Source: Bacteroidetes bacterium HGW-Bacteroidetes-2
GTDB lineage: Bacteria; Bacteroidota; Bacteroidia; Flavobacteriales; Flavobacteriaceae
Assembly: GCA_002842575.1 (NCBI GenBank)
Contig: PHDJ01000006.1
Span: 1-64,000 of the forward strand
Direction of reading: 5' to 3'
DNA length: 64,000 nucleotides
Part shown: piece by piece, positions 49,250-61,247 of the stretch
How the letters are laid out: the number at the start of each line of letters is the position of its first letter
Numbering within the stretch: the first letter of the stretch is position 1
Position numbers and translations under genes: made by a program
Notes under the pieces: generated by a model
The model's database searches: none
The model's input: the letters and a program-made list of their open reading frames with translations, nothing else
Told to the model about the DNA's origin: nothing

Positions 49250-50242
49250 TTAGTCTTTATCTAATTTATATTTGGTAAGATCCATACCAAAGTTAAGTCC
49301 TTTTACATTTACCAGTTCTTCCAGTTCTGTCAATGATTTTTTACCGAAGTTTCTGAACTTCATTAAATCATTTTTATTGAAAGAAACTAAATCGCCAAGG
49401 GTATCTACTTCTGCAGCTTTCAAGCAATTTAATGCTCTTACTGAAAGATCCATATCCACTAATTTGGTTTTTAGCAACTGACGCATGTGAAGGGATTCTT
49501 CATCATAAGTTTCTGTTTGTGCAATTTCATCAGCTTCTAAGGTGATGCGCTCGTCACTAAACAACATAAAGTGGTGTATAAGTGTTTTTGCAGCCTCTGT
49601 TAATGCTTCTTTAGGGTGAATAGATCCGTCTGAAATGATTTCGAAAATTAATTTTTCGTAATCTGTTTTTTGTTCTACACGGTAATTTTCAATGCTGTAT
49701 TTTACATTTTTGATTGGAGTGTAGATAGAATCCACAAAGATGGTACCTAGGGGTGCATTTGCCTTTTTATTTTCTTCTGCAGGAACATACCCTCTACCTT
49801 TTTCTATGGTAATTTCCATATTAAGGTTTACTTTAGGTTCCATATTACAAATTACTAACTCAGGATTTAATATTTGAAACCCAGAGATGAATTTTTGGAA
49901 ATCACCAGCTTTAAGTTGATTTTTACCAGAAACAGAAATAGTTACAGTTTCGTTATCAATTTCATCAATTTGATGTTTGAAACGAACTTGCTTTAAACCA
50001 AGAATTATTTCTGTTACATCTTCCACTACTCCTGGTATGGTTGAGAATTCGTGATCCACTCCTTCAATACGAATAGAGGTGATAGCAAAACCTTCCAATG
50101 AGGATAATAGTACTCTTCTAAGCGCGTTACCAATGGTTAATCCGTAACCTGGTTCTAAAGGGCGAAATTCAAATTTCCCTTCAAAATCGGTGGAGGTAAT
50201 CATTATAACTTTATCGGGCTTCTGAAAATTTAGTATTGCCAT
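49250..50242 (-). CDS. rpoA: DNA-directed RNA polymerase subunit alpha
   Basis: [28 protein letters not shown]; alpha-[16 protein letters not shown]...[13 protein letters not shown]; start assigned to [12 protein letters not shown], not the ORF's upstream Met. Confidence 0.97.
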   Translation of the reverse strand: MAILNFQKPDKVIMITSTDFEGKFEFRPLEPGYGLTIGNALRRVLLSSLEGFAITSIRIEGVDHEFSTIPGVVEDVTEIILGLKQVRFKHQIDEIDNETVTISVSGKNQLKAGDFQKFISGFQILNPELVICNMEPKVNLNMEITIEKGRGYVPAEENKKANAPLGTIFVDSIYTPIKNVKYSIENYRVEQKTDYEKLIFEIISDGSIHPKEALTEAAKTLIHHFMLFSDERITLEADEIAQTETYDEESLHMRQLLKTKLVDMDLSVRALNCLKAAEVDTLGDLVSFNKNDLMKFRNFGKKSLTELEELVNVKGLNFGMDLTKYKLDKD

Positions 50243-50261
50243 ATTGTGATTCCTGTAGTTA

Positions 50262-50867
50262 TTATTTAGAATATAATTCGACGATGAATTGTGTGTTAAT
50301 ATTTTCCGGAATTTGAATTCTAGATGGAATGGAAACATAGGCTCCTTCCATCTTATCATTATTCCAAGATATCCACTCGTAAGAGTGACTTGCGTTTGAT
50401 AAAGAATTAGTGATGGTTTCTAGTGATTTTGATTTTTCTCTTACCGCTATTACATCACCTGCTTTAACTTGGTAAGAAGAAATATTTACTTTTTTACCAT
50501 TTACTAAAATGTGTCTGTGAGAAACTAACTGACGGGCACCGCTTCTTGTAGGAGCTATTCCCATTCTGAAAACAACATTATCTAACCTAGATTCACAGTA
50601 TTGAAGCAATACATCTCCCGTGATTCCGGGAGCCGCTGTTGCTTTTTTGAACATGTTTCTAAATTGCTTTTCTAAAACGCCGTAAGTAAATTTAGCTTTT
50701 TGCTTTTCCATTAATTGGATTGCATATTCAGATTTTTTACCTCTACGTTTTGCATTCCCATGTTGTCCTGGAGGATAGTTTCTTTTTTCGAAAGCTTTAT
50801 CATCTCCAAAAATAGCTTCGCCAAATTTACGTGCTATCTTTGTTTTGGGACCGGTATATCTTGCCAT
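50262..50867 (-). CDS. rpsD: 30S ribosomal protein S4
   Basis: [45 protein letters not shown]. Confidence 0.97.
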   Translation of the reverse strand: MARYTGPKTKIARKFGEAIFGDDKAFEKRNYPPGQHGNAKRRGKKSEYAIQLMEKQKAKFTYGVLEKQFRNMFKKATAAPGITGDVLLQYCESRLDNVVFRMGIAPTRSGARQLVSHRHILVNGKKVNISSYQVKAGDVIAVREKSKSLETITNSLSNASHSYEWISWNNDKMEGAYVSIPSRIQIPENINTQFIVELYSK

Positions 50868-51060
50868 ATTAAATTTTATTTGTGAAGGGAAGATGAATTA
50901 AGGTCTGTCCTTCATCTATCGTATTCCTTCTTTTGTTTATACTTATTGTTTGTCCTCCCCCTAAATCACCCTCCAAAAGAGGGGGTCTTTTGGGATTGTT
51001 ATTGTTACTGTTTTCTAGTTAACTTTGTATTTCTTATTTCTTACTTCTTACCTATAAGAG

Positions 51061-51444
51061 TTATACTCTTCTTCTTTTAGGAGGTCTGCAACCGTTGTGA
51101 GGCATTGGTGTAATATCAACAATTTCTGTTACCTCAATACCACTGTTGTGAATGGAACGTATTGCAGATTCTCTTCCGTTACCTGGCCCTTTTACATAGA
51201 CTTTTACTTTGCGAAGTCCTGCGTCATGTGCTATTTTAGATGCGTCTTCTGCTGCTAATTGCGCTGCGTAAGGAGTGTTTTTCTTAGAACCTCTAAAACC
51301 CATTTTACCAGCTGAAGACCAAGAAATTACATCGCCGCCTTTGTTTGTTAACGATACAATTATATTGTTAAAAGATGCTGTAACGTGAGCTTGTCCTACA
51401 GATTCAACGTTAACTTTACGTTTTTTTGTGCTTTGTTTTGCCAT
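51061..51444 (-). CDS. rpsK: 30S ribosomal protein S11
   Basis: [58 protein letters not shown]. Confidence 0.98.
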   Translation of the reverse strand: MAKQSTKKRKVNVESVGQAHVTASFNNIIVSLTNKGGDVISWSSAGKMGFRGSKKNTPYAAQLAAEDASKIAHDAGLRKVKVYVKGPGNGRESAIRSIHNSGIEVTEIVDITPMPHNGCRPPKRRRV

Positions 51445-51455
51445 ATCTCTAGGTA

Positions 51456-51830
51456 TTATTTAGTTGCTTTTTTCTTGTTAGCAACAGTTTTACGTTTTCC
51501 TTTTCTGGTTCTTGAGTTATTCTTAGTACGTTGACCTCTTAATGGAAGTCCAGATCTGTGACGAATACCTCTATAGCATCCAATGTCCATAAGTCGTTTA
51601 ATACTCATTTGAACTTCAGAACGCAATTCACCTTCAATTTTGTAAAAACTTACAGCATCACGAATGCGACCAATTTCGTCATCATTCCAGTCTGTTACTT
51701 TTGTATCTTCACTTACTTCAGCTTTTGCTAAAATGTCTTTGGCACGGCTTCTACCGATACCAAATATGTAAGTTAACGCGATTACACCCCTTTTTTGTTT
51801 TGGGATATCTACACCTGCTATTCTTGCCAT
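51456..51830 (-). CDS. rpsM: 30S ribosomal protein S13
   Basis: [51 protein letters not shown]. Confidence 0.98.
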   Translation of the reverse strand: MARIAGVDIPKQKRGVIALTYIFGIGRSRAKDILAKAEVSEDTKVTDWNDDEIGRIRDAVSFYKIEGELRSEVQMSIKRLMDIGCYRGIRHRSGLPLRGQRTKNNSRTRKGKRKTVANKKKATK

Positions 51831-51833
51831 ATC

Positions 51834-51950
51834 TTAACCTTGTCTTTGTTTGAACCTAGGGTTCTTTTTGTTAATAACATATAATGTACCTTTTCTACGC
51901 ACAATTTTGCACTCGGCACTTCTTTTCTTAATGGATGTTCTTACTTTCAT
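51834..51950 (-). CDS. rpmJ: 50S ribosomal protein L36 (38 aa, missed by the ORF track)
   Basis: Reverse-strand translation [38 protein letters not shown]. Confidence 0.95.
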   Translation of the reverse strand: MKVRTSIKKRSAECKIVRRKGTLYVINKKNPRFKQRQG

Positions 51951-52032
51951 AATAAATTAATTAGCGATTGCAGGTTAACGAAATTTGATTTCTGATTTGT
52001 AATCTAAAATCTAAAAATCGTCTATCTTTAAT

Positions 52033-52248
52033 CTAATATCTATAAGTTATTCTTGCCTTACTTAAATCATAAGGGCTCATTTCTAATTTTACTTTATCTC
52101 CGGGAAGTAATTTAATATAGTGCATACGCATTTTTCCCGAAATGTGTGCAGTTACTACGTGTCCATTTTCTAACTCTACTCTAAACATTGCGTTGGAAAG
52201 AGCCTCGATTATAGTTCCGTCTTGTTCTATTGCAGATTGTTTTGCCAT
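52033..52248 (-). CDS. infA: Translation initiation factor IF-1
   Basis: [53 protein letters not shown]. Confidence 0.98.
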   Translation of the reverse strand: MAKQSAIEQDGTIIEALSNAMFRVELENGHVVTAHISGKMRMHYIKLLPGDKVKLEMSPYDLSKARITYRY

Positions 52249-52250
52249 AA

Positions 52251-53588
52251 TTAAGCTACTGCTTTTCTGTTTTTTCCTGTTTTCATTAAACCGTCATAAT
52301 GTCTGTTTAACAAATAGGCATTAATCTGTTGCATTGTGTCAATGGCAACCCCTACCATAATTAATAAGGATGTGCCTCCATAAAACAATGCCCAGCCTGC
52401 TTGTATTCCTAACAACTTTACAGCAAATGCAGGGAAGATAGCAATGACTGCAAGAAAAATAGAACCTGGGAGTGTTATTTGTGACATAATTTTATCTAAA
52501 TATTCACCCGTTTCAGAACCTGGTTTAATGCCTGGAACAAATCCACCACTGCGTTTTAAATCATCAGCCATTTTATTAGTAGGAACTGTGATTGCAGTAT
52601 AAAAGTAAGTAAATATGATAATCAATAAAGCGAAAACCACATTGTACCATAAGCCAAATATATCACTAAAGGCAACTGTAAAAGACTGAGCCATTTCAGA
52701 GGCTGATAGTCCAGCTACAGCAGCTGGTATAAACATAATTGCTTGTGCAAAGATAATAGGCATTACTCCAGAAGCGTTTAACTTTAACGGAATATATTGT
52801 CTAGATCCAAATGCATTTTTTTCATAGCCCCCTGTAGCAGTTCTTCTTGCATACTGCACTGGTATTTGGCGTACTGCCAAAACCAATAAGATAGAGAGTA
52901 ATATAATTACAAACCAAATAACTAATTCAATGAGGATAAAAATTAATCCACCATTAGATTCAAACACTCTGGATGCAAACTCTTGCACAAATGCTTGAGG
53001 TAATTTTGCAATAATACCTACCATAATAAGTATAGATATACCATTTCCTATACCTTTATCTGTAATTTTTTCTCCCAACCACATTGCAAAAACACACCCT
53101 GTTGTTAGTATGATTACAGAAGATGCCACAAATGTAAAGCTGCTTCCTAGTAAAAAAGCATCGCTTGGAAGGATGTTAAAAAGGTTGTAGATGTATCCTG
53201 GACCTTGTACTAAGGTAATTGCAATGGTTAACCAACGGGTAATTTGGTTGATTTTTTTTCGACCACTTTCGCCTTCTTTTTGAAGTTTTTGAAGATATGG
53301 TACTGCGATACCCATCAACTGTACAACAATAGAAGCAGAAATATAAGGCATAATGCCTAACGCAAAAACAGATGCATTTGCAAATGCACCTCCTGTAAAG
53401 GCATTAAGAAGTCCTAAAATACCGCCGTCAGTTTGATTAGCAAGCCCTTGTAATTGAGAAGCATCAATACCTGGTAAAACAACTTGTGCACCAAAACGAT
53501 AGACTAATAACAAACCAAGTGTTAAAAGAATTCTATTTCTTAGCTCTTCAATGTTCCAGATATTTTTTAGGGTATCAATAAATTTCAT
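52251..53588 (-). CDS. secY: Preprotein translocase subunit SecY
   Basis: [61 protein letters not shown]. Confidence 0.98.
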   Translation of the reverse strand: MKFIDTLKNIWNIEELRNRILLTLGLLLVYRFGAQVVLPGIDASQLQGLANQTDGGILGLLNAFTGGAFANASVFALGIMPYISASIVVQLMGIAVPYLQKLQKEGESGRKKINQITRWLTIAITLVQGPGYIYNLFNILPSDAFLLGSSFTFVASSVIILTTGCVFAMWLGEKITDKGIGNGISILIMVGIIAKLPQAFVQEFASRVFESNGGLIFILIELVIWFVIILLSILLVLAVRQIPVQYARRTATGGYEKNAFGSRQYIPLKLNASGVMPIIFAQAIMFIPAAVAGLSASEMAQSFTVAFSDIFGLWYNVVFALLIIIFTYFYTAITVPTNKMADDLKRSGGFVPGIKPGSETGEYLDKIMSQITLPGSIFLAVIAIFPAFAVKLLGIQAGWALFYGGTSLLIMVGVAIDTMQQINAYLLNRHYDGLMKTGKNRKAVA

Positions 53589-53601
53589 TATCCTAGTTAT
53601 A

Positions 53602-54051
53602 TTATAGAGTTACCACTTGTCCACCTGCTGCTTCAATCACGTTTTTTGCAGTAGCAGTAAATTTGTGGGCAGATATATTCACTTTCGCTTTTAATTCTCC
53701 TCTACCTAATATCTTTACTAATTCATTTTTGGTTGCCAAGCCTAATGAAACAATAGTTTCAAAATCTAGCGTATCCTTTATTTTTTTGTCATCAACTAAT
53801 CCTTGAATAGTGTCAAGGTTAATTCCTTGATATTCTTTACGATTGACATTAGTGAACCCAAATTTAGGGACACGTCTTTGAAGTGGCATTTGACCACCTT
53901 CAAAACCAATTTTTCTAGAATATCCAGAACGAGACTTAGCCCCTTTATGACCTCTGGAAGCTGTGCCTCCAGTGCCAGATCCTTGACCACGACCTAATCT
54001 TTTGTTACTTTGAACTGAACCTGCAGCAGGTTTTAAGTTACTTAAATCCAT
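53602..54051 (-). CDS. rplO: 50S ribosomal protein L15
   Basis: [43 protein letters not shown]. Confidence 0.98.
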   Translation of the reverse strand: MDLSNLKPAAGSVQSNKRLGRGQGSGTGGTASRGHKGAKSRSGYSRKIGFEGGQMPLQRRVPKFGFTNVNRKEYQGINLDTIQGLVDDKKIKDTLDFETIVSLGLATKNELVKILGRGELKAKVNISAHKFTATAKNVIEAAGGQVVTL

Positions 54052-54063
54052 AGTTTTATTGTC

Positions 54064-54246
54064 TTATTTAGCTTCTTCTACAGAAACTAAGTGTTTTACT
54101 TTATTCACCATACCAAGTATGCTTGGTGTGTCATCGTGTATTACGCTTTGATTTATTCTTTTAAGTCCTAATGACTCTAGAGTTAATTTTTGCGTTTTAG
54201 CGCGCTTAATATCGCTTCTTACTTTTGTTACTTTAATTTTTGCCAT
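54064..54246 (-). CDS. rpmD: 50S ribosomal protein L30
   Basis: Position between rpsE and rplO; IKVTKVRSDIKRAKTQKLTLESLGLKRINQSV. Confidence 0.96.
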   Translation of the reverse strand: MAKIKVTKVRSDIKRAKTQKLTLESLGLKRINQSVIHDDTPSILGMVNKVKHLVSVEEAK

Positions 54247-54257
54247 ATCTCGTTTTA

Positions 54258-54782
54258 TTAACCTTTGAAAACTTTTTCTAACGAAATTCCACGTTGTTTT
54301 GCAACAGTATGTGCACTTCGCATTTGTAATAAAGCATCAAAAGTAGCTTTAACCACGTTATGTGGGTTTGAAGATCCTTGTGATTTTGATAATACATCGT
54401 GTACACCAACTGCTTCAAGTACCGCACGAACAGCACCTCCAGCAATTAATCCAGTTCCAGGAGCAGCAGGAATTAGGTTAACTCTTGCTCCGCCGAATTT
54501 ACCTTTTTGTTCGTGAGGCAAAGTTACTTTGTTTAGAGGAATACGAACCAGATTTTTCTTTGCATCTTCAATAGCTTTTGCAATTGCGCTAGCTACATCT
54601 TTAGATTTTCCAAGTCCTTGACCCACAACTCCGTTTTCATCACCCACAACTACAATAGCTGAAAATCCGAAAGCTCTACCACCTTTAGTTACTTTAGTAA
54701 CACGTTGTACTCCAACTAAGCGGTCTTTTAATTCAATTCCACTTGGTTTTACCAGTTCTACGTTTTTATAATTTTGATACAT
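54258..54782 (-). CDS. rpsE: 30S ribosomal protein S5
   Basis: [70 protein letters not shown]. Confidence 0.98.
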   Translation of the reverse strand: MYQNYKNVELVKPSGIELKDRLVGVQRVTKVTKGGRAFGFSAIVVVGDENGVVGQGLGKSKDVASAIAKAIEDAKKNLVRIPLNKVTLPHEQKGKFGGARVNLIPAAPGTGLIAGGAVRAVLEAVGVHDVLSKSQGSSNPHNVVKATFDALLQMRSAHTVAKQRGISLEKVFKG

Positions 54783-54788
54783 AATATT

Positions 54789-55145
54789 TTAGAATTTAAG
54801 TCCGCCTTCTCTAGCGCCTTCAGCTAATGATTTAATTCTTCCGTGGTATAAATACCCACCTCTATCAAAAGAAATTGTATCTACTCCAGCTTTTACTGCT
54901 TTTTCGGCAATTGCTTTTCCAACTAGTTTTGCTGCTTCTACTTTACTAGCTTTTGAAACATCTATGTCTTTATCTCTTGAGGATGCTGCAGTAATAGTCT
55001 TACCAGAAACATCATCAATTAATTGTGCGTAAATTTCTTTATTGCTTCTAAAGACAGCTAATCTTGGTTTTTGTTCAGAACCGGAAACAATTTTACGGAT
55101 TCTAAATCTTATTCTATCTCTTCTATCGTTTTTAGATAATGCCAT
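54789..55145 (-). CDS. rplR: 50S ribosomal protein L18
   Basis: [44 protein letters not shown]. Confidence 0.98.
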   Translation of the reverse strand: MALSKNDRRDRIRFRIRKIVSGSEQKPRLAVFRSNKEIYAQLIDDVSGKTITAASSRDKDIDVSKASKVEAAKLVGKAIAEKAVKAGVDTISFDRGGYLYHGRIKSLAEGAREGGLKF

Positions 55146-55155
55146 AACTTTATGC

Positions 55156-55698
55156 TTATGCAGATTTACCTGCTTTTCTTCTTAATAGTTCTCCTACAAA
55201 TTTAATACCTTTTCCTTTGTAAGGTTCAGGTTTACGGAAACCACGTATTTTTGCGGCTACTTGTCCAACTAACTGTTTGTCAAATGACGTTAATTTTACA
55301 ACTGGATTCTTCCCTTTTTCACTGATGGTTTCTACTACTACTTCTGGAGCAATATCAAGTACAATGTTATGCGAATATCCAAGTGCAAGATCTAATTTTT
55401 GTCCTTGGTTGCTAGCTCTATATCCTACCCCAACTAATTCTAATTCTTTGGTCCACCCTGCGGAAACACCATGAATCATATTGTTAACTAAGGAGCGGTA
55501 TAGACCGTGTAATGTACGGTGTTGTTTAGCGTCTGATGGACGTTCAACATATACATTTTCTTCTTCAACCTTTATGGTTACTTCAGAAAACTCTTGTTTT
55601 AATTCTCCCAACTTTCCTTTAACAGTAATGATGTTATCATCAATATGTACTGTAACGCCACTTGGGATTGCTACTGGATTATTACCTATTCTAGACAT
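55156..55698 (-). CDS. rplF: 50S ribosomal protein L6
   Basis: [33 protein letters not shown]. Confidence 0.98.
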   Translation of the reverse strand: MSRIGNNPVAIPSGVTVHIDDNIITVKGKLGELKQEFSEVTIKVEEENVYVERPSDAKQHRTLHGLYRSLVNNMIHGVSAGWTKELELVGVGYRASNQGQKLDLALGYSHNIVLDIAPEVVVETISEKGKNPVVKLTSFDKQLVGQVAAKIRGFRKPEPYKGKGIKFVGELLRRKAGKSA

Positions 55699-55713
55699 TT
55701 CTTTTGTCGTTTA

Positions 55714-56115
55714 TTAGTATACGTAACACAATAATTCTCCTCCAACATTCTCTGCCTTGGCTTGCTTTCCGGTCATTACTCCGTGTGAAGTAGAGACAAT
55801 GGCAATTCCTAAACCGTTTAAGATTCTTGGAAGTTCTGTTGAACTTGCGTATTTACGTAAACCAGGTTTACTAATTCGTTGAATTTTTCTTATTACAGGC
55901 TCTTTAGTTACTTTGTCATATTTGATGGCGATTTTAATAGTTCCTTGTGGACCATTGTCGTCTTCAAATTTATAACTAAGGATGTACCCTTGATCGAATA
56001 AGATTTTAGTTATCTCTTTCTTTAGATTAGATGCAGGTATTTCAACCACTCTGTGGTTTGCATGAATTGCATTTCTAAGCCTTGTAAGATAATCTGCGAT
56101 TGGATCTGTTGTCAT
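55714..56115 (-). CDS. rpsH: 30S ribosomal protein S8
   Basis: DPIADYLTRLRNAI; GIAIVSTSHGVMTGKQAKAENVGGELLCYVY. Confidence 0.98.
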   Translation of the reverse strand: MTTDPIADYLTRLRNAIHANHRVVEIPASNLKKEITKILFDQGYILSYKFEDDNGPQGTIKIAIKYDKVTKEPVIRKIQRISKPGLRKYASSTELPRILNGLGIAIVSTSHGVMTGKQAKAENVGGELLCYVY

Positions 56116-56235
56116 TTTATTGAATTTGCGGATGTGGTTTTTCGTCTTACCGAAACCTTCATCCAGTTATTTTAATTTTATGAATTGTTGTAAAGCAACA
56201 ATTTCACAGTTTTTTGCAATAAACAAGTATCTTTA

Positions 56236-56505
56236 TTACCAACTTGCTTTTCTAACTCCTGGAATTAAACCTTGGTTTGCCATTTCACGAAACATAACAC
56301 GTGAAAGTCCAAAAGTTCGCATATATCCTCTAGGGCGTCCAGTTAATTTACAGCGGTTGTGTAAACGAACAGGTGAAGCATTTTTAGGCAGTTTTTGTAA
56401 TGCGTCATAATCTCCAGCTTCTTTTAAAGCTTTTCTTTTTTCAGCATATCTATCTACTGTCTTTTGTCTTTTAACCTCACGGGCTTTCATTGATTCTTTA
56501 GCCAT
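56236..56505 (-). CDS. rpsN: 30S ribosomal protein S14
   Basis: [47 protein letters not shown]. Confidence 0.97.
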   Translation of the reverse strand: MAKESMKAREVKRQKTVDRYAEKRKALKEAGDYDALQKLPKNASPVRLHNRCKLTGRPRGYMRTFGLSRVMFREMANQGLIPGVRKASW

Positions 56506-56508
56506 CTC

Positions 56509-57060
56509 TTAATTCTTTTTAAAAGGTAATCCTAGTTCCGTTAATAATGATTTTGCTTCCTTGTCTGTTTCAGCGTTGGTAACAAATGTGATGTCCATAC
56601 CTTGGATTTTATTTACTTTGTCAATATCAATTTCTGGGAAAATGATTTGTTCGGTAACCCCTAGGTTGTAATTTCCTCTCCCATCAAATCCAGATGCTTT
56701 AATTCCATTAAAGTCGCGTACTCGTGGTAGTGCAGAAGTTACTAATCTATCTAAAAACTCATACATTCTTTCTCCACGTAAAGTTACTTTAACGCCTATT
56801 GGCATTCCTTTTCGAAGTTTGAAAGATGCAACGTCTTTTTTAGAAATAGTTGCAATTGCTTTTTGCCCAACAATTCTTGAAATTTCATCTACTGAATAGT
56901 CGATCAATTTCTTGTCAGCAACAGCAGCACCAACTCCTCTTGAGATTACTATTTTTTGCAGTTTTGGAACTTGCATTACATTTTTGTAACCAAATTCTTC
57001 CTGAAGAGCAGCGATTATACGGCTCTTATATTCTTCTTTAAGTCTTGGTGAATATCCCAT
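56509..57060 (-). CDS. rplE: 50S ribosomal protein L5
   Basis: [40 protein letters not shown]. Confidence 0.98.
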   Translation of the reverse strand: MGYSPRLKEEYKSRIIAALQEEFGYKNVMQVPKLQKIVISRGVGAAVADKKLIDYSVDEISRIVGQKAIATISKKDVASFKLRKGMPIGVKVTLRGERMYEFLDRLVTSALPRVRDFNGIKASGFDGRGNYNLGVTEQIIFPEIDIDKVNKIQGMDITFVTNAETDKEAKSLLTELGLPFKKN

Positions 57061-57062
57061 AA

Positions 57063-57377
57063 CTAAATTACTTCATTAGATTTTTTTGAAAAACGCACTT
57101 TTTTGTCGCCTTCCATTCTATAGCCAACTCTTGTTGCTTTTTTTGATTTAGCATCAATTAAAGACAGGTTGGAAATGTGGATAGGGGCTTCCTTTTTTAC
57201 AATACCTCCTTGTGGGCTTTTTGCATTAGGTTTTTGATGTTTAGACACCAAGTTTATTCCTTCCACTATGGCTTTATTTTTGTCAAGAAATATTTTCATC
57301 ACTTTACCTTCAGATCCTTTGTGGTCTCCTGCAATAACAGTAACGTTATCTCCTGATTTAATTTTAAGCTTTGTCAT
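57063..57377 (-). CDS. rplX: 50S ribosomal protein L24
   Basis: [22 protein letters not shown]. Confidence 0.97.
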   Translation of the reverse strand: MTKLKIKSGDNVTVIAGDHKGSEGKVMKIFLDKNKAIVEGINLVSKHQKPNAKSPQGGIVKKEAPIHISNLSLIDAKSKKATRVGYRMEGDKKVRFSKKSNEVI

Positions 57378-57389
57378 CTTATATACGTA

Positions 57390-57758
57390 TTAAAGCACCT
57401 CAGGTGCTAGTGATACAATTTTCATAAATTGTTTATCACGAAGTTCTCTGGCAACAGGGCCAAAAACACGTGTTCCTCTCATTTCTCCAGCAGGGTTCAA
57501 TAGAACACAAGCGTTATCATCAAATCGGATGTAAGAGCCATCTGGTCTTCTCACCTCTTTAGTGGTACGAACAACAACTGCTGTAGATACTGCACCTTTT
57601 TTAATGTTTCCATTAGGTGTAGCTTCTTTTACAGTTACTACAATCTTGTCTCCTAAGGAAGCGTACCGTTTTTTTGTACCTCCCAAAACACGGATGGTAA
57701 GCACTTCTTTTGCTCCCGTGTTGTCTGCAACTTTAAGTCTTGATTCTTGTTGTAACAT
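57390..57758 (-). CDS. rplN: 50S ribosomal protein L14
   Basis: [55 protein letters not shown]. Confidence 0.98.
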   Translation of the reverse strand: MLQQESRLKVADNTGAKEVLTIRVLGGTKKRYASLGDKIVVTVKEATPNGNIKKGAVSTAVVVRTTKEVRRPDGSYIRFDDNACVLLNPAGEMRGTRVFGPVARELRDKQFMKIVSLAPEVL

Positions 57759-57760
57759 GA

Positions 57761-58018
57761 TTATTTAGCTCTTTCTAAAATTTCTACTAGTCTCCAACAT
57801 TTAGATTTACTTAAGGGTCTTGTTTCCATGATTCTTACAGTATCTCCTTCGTTGCAGTCGTTTTTTTCATCGTGCGCGACATATTTCTTAGTCTTTAACA
57901 CGAACTTTCCGTACATTGGGTGTTTTACCTTTTTTACTTCGGCAACTACAATGGATTTTTCCATTTTATTGCTGGTTACTACCCCTACACGTTCTTTTCT
58001 TAAATTTCTTTTTTCCAT
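57761..58018 (-). CDS. rpsQ: 30S ribosomal protein S17
   Basis: [35 protein letters not shown]. Confidence 0.97.
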   Translation of the reverse strand: MEKRNLRKERVGVVTSNKMEKSIVVAEVKKVKHPMYGKFVLKTKKYVAHDEKNDCNEGDTVRIMETRPLSKSKCWRLVEILERAK

Positions 58019-58035
58019 CTTTAAGCTTCGTACAG

Positions 58036-58227
58036 TTATTGCACTTCTCTTTTAGTTAGTTCTGTCTCAATTCTAGCAATGGATCTTCTTTGATCTCTTA
58101 GTTGAATTGGATTTTCCAACGGTGAAATGGCATGTGCCATTTTTAAGTCTGAATATGATTTTCTAGACTCAACAAGTTTTTCTTGTAACTTAGCTAAAGT
58201 TGCTTCTTTTATTTCTGCTTGTTTCAT
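58036..58227 (-). CDS. rpmC: 50S ribosomal protein L29
   Basis: [57 protein letters not shown]. Confidence 0.96.
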   Translation of the reverse strand: MKQAEIKEATLAKLQEKLVESRKSYSDLKMAHAISPLENPIQLRDQRRSIARIETELTKREVQ

Positions 58228-58239
58228 AATATCGAATAA

Positions 58240-58659
58240 TTAAGCTTGAAAATCTCTAGCGGTTATAAACTTAGTTTTTACTGGCAGTTTTTGTGCTGCA
58301 AGGCGCATTGCCTCTTTTGCTACATCTGCGGGTACTCCTGCTACTTCAAAAAGTATTCGCCCTGGTTTTACAATTGCTACCCAATATTCAACGGCGCCTT
58401 TACCTTTACCCATACGTACTTCAAGAGGTTTTTTGGTAATAGGCTTGTCTGGAAATATTTTTATCCAAAGTTGCCCTTCTCTTTTCATAAAACGAGTAGC
58501 AGCAATACGTGCGGCTTCAATTTGACGTGCAGTTAGAAAATCTGAATCTAACGATTTTATGCCAAAGGTTCCATTTGAAAGTTGATTTCCTCGTTGGGAA
58601 ATACCTTTCATACGTCCTTTTTGTTGTTTACGGAATTTTGTTCTTTTAGGTTGTAACAT
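58240..58659 (-). CDS. rplP: 50S ribosomal protein L16
   Basis: [35 protein letters not shown]. Confidence 0.98.
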   Translation of the reverse strand: MLQPKRTKFRKQQKGRMKGISQRGNQLSNGTFGIKSLDSDFLTARQIEAARIAATRFMKREGQLWIKIFPDKPITKKPLEVRMGKGKGAVEYWVAIVKPGRILFEVAGVPADVAKEAMRLAAQKLPVKTKFITARDFQA

Positions 58660-58677
58660 TTTTCTTTCTTTAAAAAA

Positions 58678-59409
58678 TTACTTTCTACGACGTGGTTTGT
58701 TACCACCTCTTGGCGGTGCTGCTGGTCTATCTCCTCCTTTTCCTTCTTTCTTGGATAAACCAACAAGTGGGGAAAGTTCTCTTTTACCAAATACTTCACC
58801 TTTCATAATCCATACTTTAACTCCCAATCTACCATAGGTAGTGTGGGATTCTACTAAAGCATAGTCTATGTCTGCTCTAAAAGTTGATAAAGGAATACGA
58901 CCATCTTTGTAGGATTCTGAACGTGCCATTTCAGCTCCATTCAAACGTCCTGAAATTTGAACTTTAATTCCTTCTGCATTCATTCGCATAGCAGCAGTAA
59001 TTGCCATTTTTATAGCGCGTCTATAAGAAATTCTACTTTCAATTTGACGAGCAATACTTGTTGCTACTAGGAATGCATCGAGTTCAGGTCTTTTAATTTC
59101 AAAAATATTGATCTGTACTTCTTTACCTGTAATCTTTTTAAGTTCTTCTTTTAACTTGTCTACCTCCTGACCTGCTTTCCCGATAATAATTCCCGGTCTT
59201 GCAGTGGTGATAGTAACGGTTACAAGTTTAAGAGTTCTTTCAATGATTACTCTAGACACACTTGCTTTTGCTAAACGAGCGTGAACATATTTTCTAATCT
59301 TGTCGTCTTCGGCAAGTTTATCACCGTAGTCATTACCTCCGTACCAGTTAGATTCCCATCCTCTGATTATTCCTAGGCGATTTCCGATTGGATTTGTCTT
59401 CTGTCCCAT
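58678..59409 (-). CDS. rpsC: 30S ribosomal protein S3
   Basis: [57 protein letters not shown]. Confidence 0.98.
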   Translation of the reverse strand: MGQKTNPIGNRLGIIRGWESNWYGGNDYGDKLAEDDKIRKYVHARLAKASVSRVIIERTLKLVTVTITTARPGIIIGKAGQEVDKLKEELKKITGKEVQINIFEIKRPELDAFLVATSIARQIESRISYRRAIKMAITAAMRMNAEGIKVQISGRLNGAEMARSESYKDGRIPLSTFRADIDYALVESHTTYGRLGVKVWIMKGEVFGKRELSPLVGLSKKEGKGGDRPAAPPRGGNKPRRRK

Positions 59410-59822
59410 TATGAATTGCTTTGTGTGTTATCATTAGCTCCTAATACCAGTGTTACGTGGTTTGAGCGTTTTCTAATTCTGTGCGCGCGACCTTGAGGTG
59501 CAGTGCGAAGTCTTTTTAACATAGAGCCTCCATCTACACGAATTTCTTTTACAAAAAGATCTGCATCTTCAATGCTTGAATCCTCATTTTTTGCTTGCCA
59601 GTTAGCAATGGCAGACAATAAAAGTTTTTCTAGCCTGCGTGAAGATTCTTTTGAACTGAACTTCAAAATACTAAGCGCTTTATTAACTTTTTCACCGCGT
59701 ACTAAATCTGCCATAAGGCGCATTTTTCTTGGTGATGTTGGGCAGTTATTCAACTTTGCAAAAGCTATAGTTTTCTTAGCTTCTTTCATTTGCTCTGCTC
59801 TTTCTTTTTTACGAACTCCCAT
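59409..59822 (-). CDS. rplV: 50S ribosomal protein L22
   Basis: [43 protein letters not shown]. Confidence 0.97.
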   Translation of the reverse strand: MGVRKKERAEQMKEAKKTIAFAKLNNCPTSPRKMRLMADLVRGEKVNKALSILKFSSKESSRRLEKLLLSAIANWQAKNEDSSIEDADLFVKEIRVDGGSMLKRLRTAPQGRAHRIRKRSNHVTLVLGANDNTQSNS

Positions 59823-59828
59823 AGCTTA

Positions 59829-60107
59829 TTATTTTTTTCCTTTATTTTTTGCACCTGCATGACCTCTGAAAGATCGTGTGGGTGAAAATTCGCCTAGTTT
59901 ATGTCCTACCATATTTTCAGTAACATATACAGGAACAAATTGTCGCCCGTTGTGTACTGCTATGGTTTGCCCAACGAAATCTGGAGTAATCATAGATGCT
60001 CTTGACCAAGTTTTGATTACGCTTTTCTTGTTTGATTCTACGTTTAGTTGAACTTTCTTTTCTAATTTATAGTGAACGTAAGGTCCTTTTTTTAATGAAC
60101 GTGCCAT
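59829..60107 (-). CDS. rpsS: 30S ribosomal protein S19
   Basis: [44 protein letters not shown]. Confidence 0.98.
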   Translation of the reverse strand: MARSLKKGPYVHYKLEKKVQLNVESNKKSVIKTWSRASMITPDFVGQTIAVHNGRQFVPVYVTENMVGHKLGEFSPTRSFRGHAGAKNKGKK

Positions 60108-60113
60108 ATGTTT

Positions 60114-60938
60114 TTATTTCTTTCTACGTTCTACAATATATTTATTACTCGCTTTCGTTTTAGAACGGGTTCTGTAACCTTTAGCAGGCAAACCTTTTCT
60201 AGAACGTGGATGTCCTCCTGAGGCGCGACCTTCTCCACCACCCATTGGGTGATCTACAGGATTCATCGCCACTGGCCTTGTGCGTGGTCTTCTACCTAGC
60301 CATCTGCTTCTACCTGCTTTACCAGATACAAGTAATTGATGGTCACTGTTTGAAACAGCTCCGATAGTTGCCATACATGTAACAAGAATTAATCTAGTTT
60401 CACCTGAGGGCAATTTTACAGTTGCAAATTTCCCGTCTCTTGCCATAAGTTGTGCAAATGCACCGGCACTTCGAGCCATTGTCGCTCCTTGTCCGGGGCG
60501 AAGCTCTATACAAGAAATAATGGTTCCTAATGGAATTATGGAAAGTGGCATACAGTTTCCTATTTCTGGTGCTACATCTGCTCCAGATAAAAGGTTTTGA
60601 CCTACTTGTAGTCCATTTTGTGCTATGATATAACGCTTTTCACCATCTTGGTAATTAAGCAGTGCTATAAAAGCGGTTCTGTTTGGATCGTACTCGATAG
60701 ATTGAACAGTTGCGGGAATACCCTCTTTGTTTCTTTTAAAATCTATGATACGATACTTTTGTTTGTGACCTCCACCTACTTGACGGATGGTCATTTTTCC
60801 TTGACTGTTTCTACCTCCTGATCTTTTTTTCGGAACAAGCAAGCTTTTTTCCGGCTTATCAGTAGTAATGGTGTCAAAACCATTTACTACTCTAAAACGC
60901 TGACCTGGGGTGATAGGTTTTAATTTTCTTACTGACAT
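60114..60938 (-). CDS. rplB: 50S ribosomal protein L2
   Basis: [53 protein letters not shown]. Confidence 0.98.
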   Translation of the reverse strand: MSVRKLKPITPGQRFRVVNGFDTITTDKPEKSLLVPKKRSGGRNSQGKMTIRQVGGGHKQKYRIIDFKRNKEGIPATVQSIEYDPNRTAFIALLNYQDGEKRYIIAQNGLQVGQNLLSGADVAPEIGNCMPLSIIPLGTIISCIELRPGQGATMARSAGAFAQLMARDGKFATVKLPSGETRLILVTCMATIGAVSNSDHQLLVSGKAGRSRWLGRRPRTRPVAMNPVDHPMGGGEGRASGGHPRSRKGLPAKGYRTRSKTKASNKYIVERRKK

Positions 60939-60951
60939 TTTTGTCTAATTT

Positions 60952-61242
60952 CTAGATGTTGTTATAAAAATCTATGGTATCACCTTCCGCTACCTGTACA
61001 ATTGCTTTTTTATATGCACTTGTTTTACCAGTTACGACACCCGTTTTTGTGAAACGAGTTTTTCTGTCGGGGCGGACATTTATTGTGCGAACTTTAGTAA
61101 CAGAAACTCCAAAAGCAGCTTCAATGGCTCCTTTTATTTCTATCTTATTCGCCTTACTATCAACCACAAAGCCGTAACGATTTTTGTCTTCAGCGTCTTT
61201 AGTAGCCTTTTCTGTAATTATAGGTTTTATTAAGATATTCAT
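60952..61242 (-). CDS. rplW: 50S ribosomal protein L23
   Basis: ILIKPIITEKATKDAEDKNRYGFVVDSKANKIEIKGAIEAAFGV. Confidence 0.97.
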   Translation of the reverse strand: MNILIKPIITEKATKDAEDKNRYGFVVDSKANKIEIKGAIEAAFGVSVTKVRTINVRPDRKTRFTKTGVVTGKTSAYKKAIVQVAEGDTIDFYNNI

Positions 61243-61247
61243 GGTTT

